From the NCBI GenBank assembly GCA_030377945.1, contig JAUCGD010000033.1, positions 1-23,922 of the forward strand: a stretch of 23,922 nucleotides of DNA. The letters run 5' to 3'. Made by a program: the position numbers and the translations under genes. Below the pieces are notes generated by a model. That model had not been told where the DNA came from, did no database searches, and worked only from the letters and a program-made list of their open reading frames with translations. Shown one piece after another: positions 15,977 to 23,542 of this stretch (within the stretch, counting starts at the first letter, position 1; each line of letters opens with the position of its first letter). Origin of the DNA: Desulfobacterales bacterium HSG17. GTDB lineage: Bacteria; Desulfobacterota; Desulfobacteria; Desulfobacterales; Desulfococcaceae.

Positions 15977-17943
15977 ACACGGGGATCAAATTGTTTGACC
16001 AATAATATCAATCTTTCCAAATCCTCACTGCTCCTTTCCAAATCCAACTGGCCCTGGCCATAGCGCAGATGAATATAAATGTCTGTGATTTCAGATACCT
16101 GGACTTTTAAATCCTGGCGGAGTTCAATAATTGTTTCTGCAAAGGTCACAGGCCCCTGATCAGGTTCTCTTGGAATACCGGCTTTAGTCATTTTCTTGCA
16201 GAAATTATCATAAACCTTTTTTACAGGATCTTTTTTATCTTCTGAACTGGAATATAAAGCAAAAATAAAAAGAGTAATAAAAAATGCAATCAAAACCATT
16301 GCCAGAAGTATTGCTTTTAATGCTGCTGTCCATGAACCCGGAGCAATGCCAAGTCTGAAAAACAGCTCCTGCTGATTTTCAAATTCATAGCTGACAAACC
16401 ACAGGGTCCAATAAGCATTAACAGCATCCCAGCCAAACTGGACTGATCTAAGCATATCTGTGAGAGCGCCAAGATTTGTAAAACTACCAAGCCTGGAAAG
16501 ATCTTCAGCAGACAGTGCCTGTCTGACTCCTCTTTCCACCCTTTCAGGAGAAACAGCTAATGTAGGGTCCATTCTTACCCAGCCCCTGCTTTTAATCCAT
16601 ATCTCACTCCAGGCATGGGCATCAGACTGACGGACAATCATATAATCACCATAGGGATTTTGTTCCCCTCCCAGATAGCCTCCCACAACACGGGCTGGTA
16701 TTTTTGCAGCACGCATGAGAAAAGTAAAGGCAGATGCATAATGTTCGCAATACCCCTGTCTGGAATTAAATAGAAAATCATCAATTGGATCTCTGCCAAG
16801 CAGGGGAGGCTGCAATGTGTAATAAAAATCATTATCAGCAAAATAATCCATTGCCATTGCTGCAATTTCTTCAGGAGAATTTGCTCTTTTTCGCCATTGA
16901 GCTGCCAGCTCCCTTGCTTTTGGATTTCCTGAAGAGGGCATCTGCAAGGCAATTTTTCCCCAGGGAGCGATAGCACCTGTATTATAATCCAAAAAGGAGG
17001 TCAGCTGATAAACTATCCTGTTTTTTATTCTTTGCTTTGAATACAGGGTATGGTCATTTAAAAGCTCTGTTGTTTGGGGAACAGAACCGGGCATATCCAG
17101 GGCAAAAAGCCATTTTTTCTTATGAGGCTCCAATGTAATGGCATAGTTTACAAGGGCCTCTTTTTTTAAAAGAGCATTCATTTCCGGTTTTAGGGAAGCC
17201 CTGCGCCAATTTTTCCCGTCAAAAATCATAAAAACAATGCCTCGCCAGTAAAGACTTGAAGGCGGCGGTACATTTTTTTCAAACCTTACCCTGAATGCAA
17301 TGGCATTATTTTCAACAAGGCCGGAAACACTGCCAGGCGACATTCTGTCTGAAAAACCTGAAACCCCTGAAAAACGGCTGGCAAATCCCCATATATTGCC
17401 CTGGATTCTTGGAAAAAGGAAAAAAAGTATAAGCATGACAGGAATAGCCTGCAAAATGAAAATACCTGCCATGCGAAATTTTGATTTAAGAGTACCCTGT
17501 GGATGATTAATATGGATCAATGCTGCGGTCACTGCCAGAACAGAAGTGACCATATAAATAATAATAAGAAGAGAATCATCCTCAGAATAAAACAGGTTTG
17601 CAATAATTACAAAATAGCCAAGAAAAATTGTTACTATCCTGTCTCTGTGAGACTTGATTTCCAGAGGTTTTAATGCAGCCATGACTGAAAGAACAGCCAG
17701 ATAGGTATCACTGCCAAGGCTTCTGCGAAAGGTGATTAAAAGTGCTGTAAAACTGCCCAGGGTTAATAAGGTAAGTATTACCCTGCCCGGACGGTTCCAT
17801 CCTCTTTTTAAACCTGCAAAAGCAAAAGTCCAGAGGAAAAAACACCAGAAAACAGTCCAAATCGGCAATCTGAGAAAAAATGGACCAATGGCAATTAATA
17901 TACTTGCTATTATGGGCAGGATATGGATGTCAAATTTTTTCAT
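15973..17943 (-). CDS. tgpA: TgpA-type membrane transglutaminase-like protein (DUF3488/transglutaminase core)
   Basis: The 656-residue protein has five to six N-terminal membrane helices (about 10-185, DUF3488), then a periplasmic transglutaminase-like domain, then one more helix (about 548-570) and a cytoplasmic DUF4129-like tail. The catalytic triad is visible: C399 in GYCEHYASAF, H443 in DAHAWSEIW and D459 in GWVRMDPT. Proteins of this type are cysteine-protease or transglutaminase-fold enzymes of the envelope; TgpA is essential in Pseudomonas, but the substrate is unknown. The start overlaps the end of the DUF58 gene by 14 bases. The moxR-DUF58-tgpA arrangement is widely conserved. Confidence 0.93.
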   Translation of the reverse strand: MKKFDIHILPIIASILIAIGPFFLRLPIWTVFWCFFLWTFAFAGLKRGWNRPGRVILTLLTLGSFTALLITFRRSLGSDTYLAVLSVMAALKPLEIKSHRDRIVTIFLGYFVIIANLFYSEDDSLLIIIYMVTSVLAVTAALIHINHPQGTLKSKFRMAGIFILQAIPVMLILFFLFPRIQGNIWGFASRFSGVSGFSDRMSPGSVSGLVENNAIAFRVRFEKNVPPPSSLYWRGIVFMIFDGKNWRRASLKPEMNALLKKEALVNYAITLEPHKKKWLFALDMPGSVPQTTELLNDHTLYSKQRIKNRIVYQLTSFLDYNTGAIAPWGKIALQMPSSGNPKARELAAQWRKRANSPEEIAAMAMDYFADNDFYYTLQPPLLGRDPIDDFLFNSRQGYCEHYASAFTFLMRAAKIPARVVGGYLGGEQNPYGDYMIVRQSDAHAWSEIWIKSRGWVRMDPTLAVSPERVERGVRQALSAEDLSRLGSFTNLGALTDMLRSVQFGWDAVNAYWTLWFVSYEFENQQELFFRLGIAPGSWTAALKAILLAMVLIAFFITLFIFALYSSSEDKKDPVKKVYDNFCKKMTKAGIPREPDQGPVTFAETIIELRQDLKVQVSEITDIYIHLRYGQGQLDLERSSEDLERLILLVKQFDPRV

Positions 17944-18973
17944 GACTTATATCCTGTTCCTTTTTTGCCATGCCAAAAAGAGCCAGTTCTTTGAGACAAT
18001 TATGTTTGTGAGCATTGCCACTGCCTGGTTCAATTATTTTTCCAGGCAGTTTCAGTCCGTAAACCAGGTTTAATCTGTCTGTTTTTAATATCATATCACA
18101 CAGGCGTGAAAGTTTTTGTTCTGTATTTTTATCCTTAAAAGAATCCCAGTCCAAAAAGACAGATGTACCTGTCTGACCTACAAAAGATTTGGTCATCAGT
18201 CCCTGGCCTTTGGAATATGCTTTCCAGGAAATATGCTGAAGCGAGTCTCCTGACTGATAGATTCTCAGCCCTTCAAAATCATCCACTCCTGCAACACTAG
18301 TTTTGCCTTTATCCTGGGTTTCAGAACTTCCATGTTCTGAAGAATGGACAGGCCCGGAAACAGGTCTGGGATAGACTATTGATTGTAAATTATCTATATA
18401 AAGGTTTGACCATGCATAAAACAGGCCCAGGGGGTAGGAGGAATATATTTTGAGCAGCCCGGGTTTTAAAATTCCCCTTTTTCCCGTTAATATAGATATT
18501 TTTATTTTATTGTCTTTATTTATATATATATCATTTATACATATATCCGGGCTGGTTTCCTGATCTGTTTGAAGATGGCTTGGTTGAAGATGGCCTGTTT
18601 GAAGAGGATCTGTTTGAAGATGAAAAACAATGGCTGCACGATCTGAAATATCTGCATTGACATTAAAATGAAACACTGCACTTTCCCCTGCAAAAGCAGG
18701 GTCGGATTTTGCAGAAATTACCTGGATACCGGCCATATTTTTATAGGTGTGAAAAATGGAAATAAATGCCATGCCTCCCAGAAGAAAGGTTAGAAGAAAG
18801 CCAACATTATTTTCATAATTGACACACCCCATTAACATGCCAAGTAAAACCAGGAGGAATAAAAAACCATGTCTGGTGGGCAGTATGTAAATACGTTTTC
18901 TGTTAAGAGTATAAGGAAGAAAAACCTGTGGAGGCGGTTTGAAAAATTTCTTTATAAAGGACTTAATAATCAC
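17930..18973 (-). CDS. DUF58 domain protein with an inserted 5-residue repeat
   Basis: This 347-residue protein has two N-terminal membrane helices (about 33-51 and 57-74) and the DUF58 signature GLRIYQSGDSLQHISWKAYSK (about 235-255; R237, D243, W250, K251). DUF58 proteins work with MoxR ATPases and may have a von Willebrand A-like fold. Residues 119-138 are four copies of an LQTxx pentapeptide (LQTDP, LQTGH, LQPSH, LQTDQ), encoded by 15-bp tandem repeats, in a loop that varies between homologs. The start ATG overlaps the moxR stop by four bases, so translation is coupled. The function in envelope or protein-complex maturation is inferred from the operon. Confidence 0.92.
   Translation of the reverse strand: MIIKSFIKKFFKPPPQVFLPYTLNRKRIYILPTRHGFLFLLVLLGMLMGCVNYENNVGFLLTFLLGGMAFISIFHTYKNMAGIQVISAKSDPAFAGESAVFHFNVNADISDRAAIVFHLQTDPLQTGHLQPSHLQTDQETSPDICINDIYINKDNKIKISILTGKRGILKPGLLKIYSSYPLGLFYAWSNLYIDNLQSIVYPRPVSGPVHSSEHGSSETQDKGKTSVAGVDDFEGLRIYQSGDSLQHISWKAYSKGQGLMTKSFVGQTGTSVFLDWDSFKDKNTEQKLSRLCDMILKTDRLNLVYGLKLPGKIIEPGSGNAHKHNCLKELALFGMAKKEQDISHEKI
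18560..18619. repeat. Four tandem 15-bp repeats inside the DUF58 gene
   Basis: Units resembling CTGTTTGAAGATGGC occur four times with a few differences, in frame with the gene, giving the LQTxx repeats. The unit length is a multiple of three, so copy-number changes by slippage would keep the frame. Confidence 0.75.
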
Positions 18974-19896
18974 GGAACAGGAACATCTCTTAATAATTTA
19001 ATAAGCTGATCTCTTGGTATTTCCGAAAGATCTTCAGCAGATCTCAGCCTGTGTCCTATCACCCAGGGCATAATCTTTTGAAGATCTTCAGGTATGGTAT
19101 GATCTCTTCCCTGGAGAAATGCCCATGAACGTGAAGCATTGAGCAAAGCAAGCCCTGCACGGGGAGAAAGCCCCACATGAAAGTGAGGTGTTGTACGTGT
19201 AAAAATAATAATATCCTGAAGATAATCTATAAATGCATCTGAAATATGTACCTGGGTTATTTTCTGCTGGATTTCCATTACATCTTCGCTGTTCAGGCAT
19301 GATTCCATATTTGCAAGGATCAGGTCAACCCCTTCTCCTTTGAGCAGTTTTCTCTCTGCTGTCCGGTCAGGATATCCCAGTTCAATACGCATAAGAAATC
19401 GATCCAGCTGGGATTCAGGAAGGGGATAGGTTCCTGCCTGCTCCAGAGGGTTTTGTGTTGCTATAACAAAAAAAGGAGATTCCAGGGGCCTGGTTTCACC
19501 TTCTATTGTCACCTGTCCTTCTTCCATTGCTTCCAGCAGGGCACTTTGAGTTTTTGGGGTGGCCCTGTTGATTTCATCGGTTAATATAACCTGGGTAAAA
19601 ATCGGGCCCGGATGGAATACAAAAGAATTTGTTGCCTGTTCAAAAACCGAAACCCCAAGAATATCTCCGGGAAGCATATCACTGGTAAATTGAAGCCGGC
19701 GGAATTGAAGGCCCATACATTTGGATAAAACCTTGGCAAGGGTTGTCTTGCCTATTCCGGGTAAATCTTCGATAAGCAGATGACCTTTGGCAAAAAGGCA
19801 TGTAAGTGCCAGACGGATCTGTTCTTCTTTTCCTAAAATAACAGTTCCAATCTGCTTAATTATTTCTTCAAATATCAAGGGATTTTCACATTGCAT
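18970..19896 (-). CDS. moxR: MoxR-family AAA+ ATPase
   Basis: This is a 308-residue AAA+ ATPase of the MoxR family, chaperone-like enzymes that help assemble or activate partner complexes, often with VWA or DUF58 proteins. Walker A is EDLPGIGKTTLAK (K50), Walker B is VILTDEINRA (D107-E108), and sensor 1 is FFVIATQNPLEQAGTYPLPE, followed by the arginine-containing SQLDRF. The C-terminal lid (HFHVGLSPRAGLALLNASRSWA) is typical. It is the first gene of a three-gene overlapping operon. A terminator lies upstream, so it is probably transcribed separately from the ATP synthase genes. Confidence 0.95.
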   Translation of the reverse strand: MQCENPLIFEEIIKQIGTVILGKEEQIRLALTCLFAKGHLLIEDLPGIGKTTLAKVLSKCMGLQFRRLQFTSDMLPGDILGVSVFEQATNSFVFHPGPIFTQVILTDEINRATPKTQSALLEAMEEGQVTIEGETRPLESPFFVIATQNPLEQAGTYPLPESQLDRFLMRIELGYPDRTAERKLLKGEGVDLILANMESCLNSEDVMEIQQKITQVHISDAFIDYLQDIIIFTRTTPHFHVGLSPRAGLALLNASRSWAFLQGRDHTIPEDLQKIMPWVIGHRLRSAEDLSEIPRDQLIKLLRDVPVP

Positions 19897-19919
19897 GGAC
19901 TGTGTACCTGCTTAAATAT

Positions 19920-19952
19920 AAAACCCGGCCAAAGATAAAACAGCCGGGTTTT
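19920..19952 (-). terminator. Rho-independent terminator after the ATP synthase F0 genes
   Basis: AAAACCCGGC and GCCGGGTTTT form a 10-bp GC-rich stem with a 13-base loop, followed by T-rich sequence on both strands. It separates the b subunit gene from moxR, both on the minus strand. It marks the end of the F0 operon without F1 genes following. Confidence 0.75.
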
Positions 19953-19975
19953 TACATACATATTATTTTATTATA

Positions 19976-20040
19976 CTATTTTGTCACTGCCCTTTATCAC
20001 TGCACTATTTTATCACTGGCCTATTTTATCACTGCACTGG
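19976..20040. repeat. Imperfect tandem repeats covering the end of atpF
   Basis: CTATTTTATCACTGCAC-like units recur at 19976, 19992 (shortened), 20005 and 20021. On the coding strand this repeats the gene's last codons and stop (CAGTGATAAAATAG) several times, downstream of the real stop. It looks like local slippage duplication. Confidence 0.65.
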
Positions 20041-20608
20041 CAAGATAGTTATCAACAAACCTCTGATTGTCATCATCAGTAATTGCATTTGGCAGTTTTT
20101 CAGAAGCAAGTGCTACTGCAGCATCAATTAATTCTGCCTTGAAATTTCTTTTTGCCTGGACAATCTGGTTGCCGACCTTCTGCTTTGATGCTTCCATCAT
20201 TATCTGGCTCTGGGTTTTGGCTTGTTCTATAATATCATTTTTATTTTTTAATCCCTGCCTTGTAATCCGCTCTTTTAATTCAGCATAATGGGCTTCGCCC
20301 TTATCTAAAACACTCTGAATTTCTTTAAGCTTTTCATTAATCAAAGATTTATCTTTTTCCATCTCAACGATTTCAACAGACAGCCTGTCTTTTTGTCCAT
20401 GAAGAAAATTCATGAGAGGAGTTTTTCCAAACTTGTATATTATAAAAGCCAGTATGGCAAAATTGAGCCACTTCATGCCAAGGTCATAATTATGACGCCA
20501 GTTATCACCGCCTTCGGAAGCAAAGGCTATTTGTCCGCAAAAAAAGATGCACAAAATGCCTATAAAAACAGACCATGACAAAAAATTAATTTTTTTGGAT
20601 GTCTTCAT
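20021..20608 (-). CDS. atpF: ATP synthase F0 subunit b
   Basis: This is the peripheral-stalk subunit linking the membrane sector to F1. Of 195 residues, the N-terminus has a signal-like hydrophobic segment ending in AFASEGG. A single membrane anchor follows (about 46-64, LNFAILAFIIYKFG), then KTPLMNFL and a long charged coiled coil (about 75-165). A cleavable extra N-terminal segment is usual in b subunits of this bacterial group. The ATG overlaps the stop of the b' gene by one base (TAATG). The C-terminus is the expected short helix (FVDNYL). Confidence 0.9.
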   Translation of the reverse strand: MKTSKKINFLSWSVFIGILCIFFCGQIAFASEGGDNWRHNYDLGMKWLNFAILAFIIYKFGKTPLMNFLHGQKDRLSVEIVEMEKDKSLINEKLKEIQSVLDKGEAHYAELKERITRQGLKNKNDIIEQAKTQSQIMMEASKQKVGNQIVQAKRNFKAELIDAAVALASEKLPNAITDDDNQRFVDNYLASAVIK

Positions 20609-21057
20609 TACAGCCTCCGTTCCAGAACTTTTTCCATAATGTTGACTGCCAGAACTTCCGATTCTTTGGAAATATGCTTTCTTGCCTCGGCAATTTGTTT
20701 ATTTATCTGTTTTTGAGTTTTGTCTCTCAATCCGGCAATTTCCTGGTATGCCGAATCAAAAATCTCAGATGCCTGCTGTTTTCCGGTTTCTTCAGCTTCT
20801 TTCATCGCAGCCAAGGCATCTGCCCTGGCTGTATCTTCCTGATTTCGCATCTGGGCTGTCAGTTTATTCAGGTTTTCTTCTGTATTTTCTGTTTCCTGCC
20901 GAAGATTTGAAATAAATTCTTCCCGCTCATCCATAGTTGCAAGAAGGGGGCGAACCATTACCCGGTTCAGCAGAAATACAAAAATCAGGAATGAAACAAG
21001 TTGAACTATCATTGTTTCATTAATCGTTATAAGAGCTATATTGCTAATAATTTGCAT
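20608..21057 (-). CDS. atpF': ATP synthase F0 subunit b'
   Basis: This is the second, diverged b-type stator subunit (149 residues). It has one membrane helix (about 9-32, ETMIVQLVSFLIFVFLLNR), then the conserved RPLL(x)MDERE segment and a long coiled coil rich in E, K, Q and A. With the b subunit it would form a b/b' heterodimer. GGAAGG lies a few bases before the ATG. A 131-base gap containing a strong hairpin separates it from the c subunit gene upstream. Confidence 0.9.
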   Translation of the reverse strand: MQIISNIALITINETMIVQLVSFLIFVFLLNRVMVRPLLATMDEREEFISNLRQETENTEENLNKLTAQMRNQEDTARADALAAMKEAEETGKQQASEIFDSAYQEIAGLRDKTQKQINKQIAEARKHISKESEVLAVNIMEKVLERRL

Positions 21058-21108
21058 TGCGGCCTTCCGTGAACCTCCCCTTTAAAATAAGTATTGAGGA
21101 TTTTTTTT

Positions 21109-21140
21109 AACACAGGTGTCTGAAAAAAGACACCTGTGTT
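21109..21140 (-). promoter_or_regulatory. Strong hairpin between the c and b' genes
   Basis: AACACAGGTGTC (21109-21120) and GACACCTGTGTT (21129-21140) form a perfect 12-bp stem with an 8-base loop. On the minus-strand transcript an A-run, not a U-run, follows it, so it is unlikely to terminate. It could protect the 3' end of c-subunit mRNA after cleavage, helping the cell make more c than b subunits. Confidence 0.5.
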
Positions 21141-21188
21141 CATAATATCATTATGTGCAATCCAGTTCCTGAAACAGACCAAAATACC

Positions 21189-21437
21189 TTAAACAACAAA
21201 CAAAAGCAATAATGCAATAACAAGGGAGTAAATACCGGTTGATTCAGTAACAGCCTGACCAACAAGCATGGTCCTGGTCAAAAGACCTGCTTCTTTAGGG
21301 TTTTTACCAATAGCTTCACATGCTTTTGCTGCTGCCATTCCTTCACCGATTCCAGGTCCAAGTGCTCCAAGACCCATTGCAAGACTTGCTCCTAAACATG
21401 CTGCTGCTTTTACAATATCTGCACCTTCAATCGCCAT
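21189..21437 (-). CDS. atpE: ATP synthase F0 subunit c (single hairpin, sodium-type)
   Basis: This is a proteolipid of 82 residues with two membrane helices joined by a polar loop (GKNPKE), the normal c-subunit size. The ion-binding carboxylate is E65. The surrounding residues (P28, E32, V63, S66, T67, Y70 in GPGIGEG and AVTESTGIY) match the sodium-binding signature known from Ilyobacter-type c subunits, with E in place of Q at 32. That predicts Na+ coupling, although such sites can also carry protons. The ribosome site AGGAGG is optimal, consistent with high expression. It lies 60 bases downstream of the fused c subunit gene. Confidence 0.95.
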   Translation of the reverse strand: MAIEGADIVKAAACLGASLAMGLGALGPGIGEGMAAAKACEAIGKNPKEAGLLTRTMLVGQAVTESTGIYSLVIALLLLFVV

Positions 21438-21497
21438 TTTTTCCTCCTAAAACTTTTGTGTTAAAAGGTAAATAAATATTTAACTGCATAAAAAAAA

Positions 21498-22469
21498 TTA
21501 TAATACAAAAATTAGAGACAATGATATTACCATAGCATATATGGCTGTTGACTCTGTAACAGCCATTCCAACCAGCATAAGCCTGGTAATATCTGCTGTA
21601 TGCTTTTCATTCCTGGCTATCCACTTAACACCGCCGCTGGATGCCCATCCTTCTCCTATACCAGGTCCGATTGCACCGATCCCCATACAAAGACCTGCCC
21701 CCAGCAATGCCATTGCAGGAGCAAAGGTATCTGATGCAGGAACGCTTTTGAATAATAATATAAAACTGACAAGCATTCCAAGTATGGCAGGAGTCTGGGT
21801 AATAGCCTGACCTAAAAGCATAATATTTGTTACCGGCATACTTGCACCGGGCTGTCTTCCAACTCCTTCACAACTTTCCCTGGCAACCAGCCCTCCTCCA
21901 ATACCTGAACCGATTGCACTTAAACCTGTTGCCAGTCCTGCACCTATAAGTGCTGCCCATGTGGGAGAAAGCGGAGATGTGGAAAAATCTGAAAAAATAA
22001 GAATAAAAGCTGTTACCAAGGCAAATATTGACGGTGTCTGACATACCGCAGAACCGATAAGCATATTTGTCATAAGTTTCCCGCTCACAGCAGGCTGACG
22101 TGATATTGCCGTACATGCGGCTCCGGCCGGAAGACCAGAACCTATACCTGCTCCAATGGCTCCTAATCCCATGCACAATCCTGCTGAGAGTACCGCGCAG
22201 ATAACCAGAAAAGAAGGGGCAAAATCTGTAAACAGCAGGATCATTGCAACCACAAGTGCGAAAATGGAAGCTGATTCTGCAACTGCCTGACCTACAAGCA
22301 TTCCTTTAAAGATTTCCGTTGAGGCTTCAGGATTACGTGATACAGCAGCATTTGCAGACAATGCTGCATTTCCTTCACCAATAGCTGCCCCGATTGCCCC
22401 CAGGCCCATAGCAAGCCCGCCTCCTAAAAAAGCTGACACACTTACCCAAGTCTTAATATCAAGTTCCAT
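21498..22469 (-). CDS. atpE: Four-hairpin fused ATP synthase subunit c
   Basis: This 323-residue protein is four consecutive c-subunit hairpins, eight membrane helices in all. Each hairpin has the glycine-rich first helix (MGLGAIG, MGLGAIG, TGLSAIG, MGIGAIG) and a polar loop (SRNPEA, SRQPAV, GRQPGA, ARNEKH). The carboxylate of the second helix is E65 in hairpin 1 and E306 in hairpin 4. It is Q144 and Q225 in hairpins 2 and 3. The helix-1 glutamate follows the same pattern: E32 and E273 are present, S111 and G192 replace it. Hairpin 4 has the full Na+ motif (P269, E273, V304, E306, S307, T308, Y311); hairpin 1 has A67 and F70 instead. The frame is continuous with no shift. It lies two bases from atpB, so it is co-transcribed. 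Multi-hairpin c subunits are known from V-type enzymes, some archaea and Acetobacterium. Confidence 0.92.
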   Translation of the reverse strand: MELDIKTWVSVSAFLGGGLAMGLGAIGAAIGEGNAALSANAAVSRNPEASTEIFKGMLVGQAVAESASIFALVVAMILLFTDFAPSFLVICAVLSAGLCMGLGAIGAGIGSGLPAGAACTAISRQPAVSGKLMTNMLIGSAVCQTPSIFALVTAFILIFSDFSTSPLSPTWAALIGAGLATGLSAIGSGIGGGLVARESCEGVGRQPGASMPVTNIMLLGQAITQTPAILGMLVSFILLFKSVPASDTFAPAMALLGAGLCMGIGAIGPGIGEGWASSGGVKWIARNEKHTADITRLMLVGMAVTESTAIYAMVISLSLIFVL

Positions 22470-22471
22470 AA

Positions 22472-23146
22472 TTATTTCACCTGTACCGAAATGTAAACAA
22501 TGGTGAGCATTGTAAAAACAAAAGCCTGAATTGTGCCTACAAAAAGCCCGAAAAATGCATTAAGAAACGGCGGCAGAATAACACTGTAAACCAGGTATGA
22601 TACCACCAGGATAATAATAGCACCGCCCATGATATTTCCGAAAAGACGGAAAGAGATGGAAACAACCTTGGCAAGTTCGCCAATAATGTTTAAGGGCATC
22701 ATAATAAAAAAGGGTTCAAAATACTCTAAAGCGTATTTTTTGAACCCTTTTGTTTTTATTCCGGCATAGTTTGCAATAACAAACCCCAGAATGCCAAGAC
22801 TTAGCGGTGTGTTTAAATCTTTTGTCGGCTCTTCCATATGAGGAATTATGCCAATAGAGTTGGAAACAGCAAGAAACATGAATAAAGCACAGACAAGAGG
22901 TCCGTATTTTTTTGCCATTTCCTTGTCAAGAGAGTCTTCAGACAGTATGTACAGCTGAGACACAAAAAGTTCTCCGACAACCTGTAAAGGCCCTGGAAGG
23001 CGGCTCTTTTTACGTGATGCCAGATAACCGAACAACAGCAGCATTATAATAACAATCCATGTCATTATAATGGTTTCAAGGTTAAAAGTGAGGTCCCGTC
23101 CCATGAACGGAACAATTAACTGGTGAATCTTACCTAATTCTTCCAT
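22472..23146 (-). CDS. atpB: ATP synthase F0 subunit a
   Basis: This is the static ion-channel subunit against which the c ring turns. Its 224 residues carry five to six membrane helices. The essential stator arginine is R167 in SISFRLFGNIMGG, and the last helix contains GTIQAFVFTML with Q207, both conserved. PLNIIGE precedes the arginine helix. The protein is on the short side but complete. It is followed after two bases by the four-hairpin c gene. ATP synthase subunit I genes lie directly upstream. Confidence 0.96.
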   Translation of the reverse strand: MEELGKIHQLIVPFMGRDLTFNLETIIMTWIVIIMLLLFGYLASRKKSRLPGPLQVVGELFVSQLYILSEDSLDKEMAKKYGPLVCALFMFLAVSNSIGIIPHMEEPTKDLNTPLSLGILGFVIANYAGIKTKGFKKYALEYFEPFFIMMPLNIIGELAKVVSISFRLFGNIMGGAIIILVVSYLVYSVILPPFLNAFFGLFVGTIQAFVFTMLTIVYISVQVK

Positions 23147-23158
23147 AGCGCATTCATC

Positions 23159-23542
23159 CTACCTTTTCTTAAGGGTTGATGATAATAAAACAGCAAACTG
23201 CTCTACAAGTATTATAAACTGAACCATAAAAACCCCTGCAATTGCAGAAAAAAGATTATATGATTCAAGCTTTATCGCTAAGACAATCGGTACAGCCAGC
23301 AAGGTATAGCGGACAACAATGGAACCCAGGGATAAAAAAAATGCTCTTTTTTTCTCATTTATTATCCGGTTTGGCAGGGTTTCTCCTATCAGTATAAAAT
23401 TTACAATACTGAAAAAAGTCCCCAGAATAAGCCCTCTGCCAATGGGTTTATAACCTGCAAATATAAAAAAAAAACCTGCTAAAACCGCTGCAATCATTGC
23501 CCTGGAGCAATATTTTTTCTGGGTATCCCTAACTGACTCCAT
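23159..23542 (-). CDS. atpI: ATP synthase subunit I-like membrane protein
   Basis: This is a 127-residue protein with four hydrophobic segments (about 15-31, 35-52, 67-88 and 95-118), placed just before atpB as AtpI usually is. AtpI helps assemble the c ring or handle ions and is poorly conserved in sequence, so the assignment rests on topology and position. Its start overlaps the end of the upstream atpZ gene by 14 bases. The C-terminus is basic (TLKKR). Confidence 0.8.
   Translation of the reverse strand: MESVRDTQKKYCSRAMIAAVLAGFFFIFAGYKPIGRGLILGTFFSIVNFILIGETLPNRIINEKKRAFFLSLGSIVVRYTLLAVPIVLAIKLESYNLFSAIAGVFMVQFIILVEQFAVLLSSTLKKR

Noticed and set aside
18560..18619. Short regularly spaced repeats considered as a CRISPR array
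   Set aside because: The units are tandem 15-mers without spacers and lie in frame inside a DUF58 gene.
21109..21140. Hairpin considered as a Rho-independent terminator within the F0 operon
   Set aside because: On the transcribed (minus) strand it is followed by a run of A, not U. The T-run lies on the other strand ahead of the stem.
21868..22176. Alternative frame inside the fused c-subunit gene
   Set aside because: The main frame encodes unmistakable c-subunit hairpins throughout. The other frame is a by-product of its regular composition.
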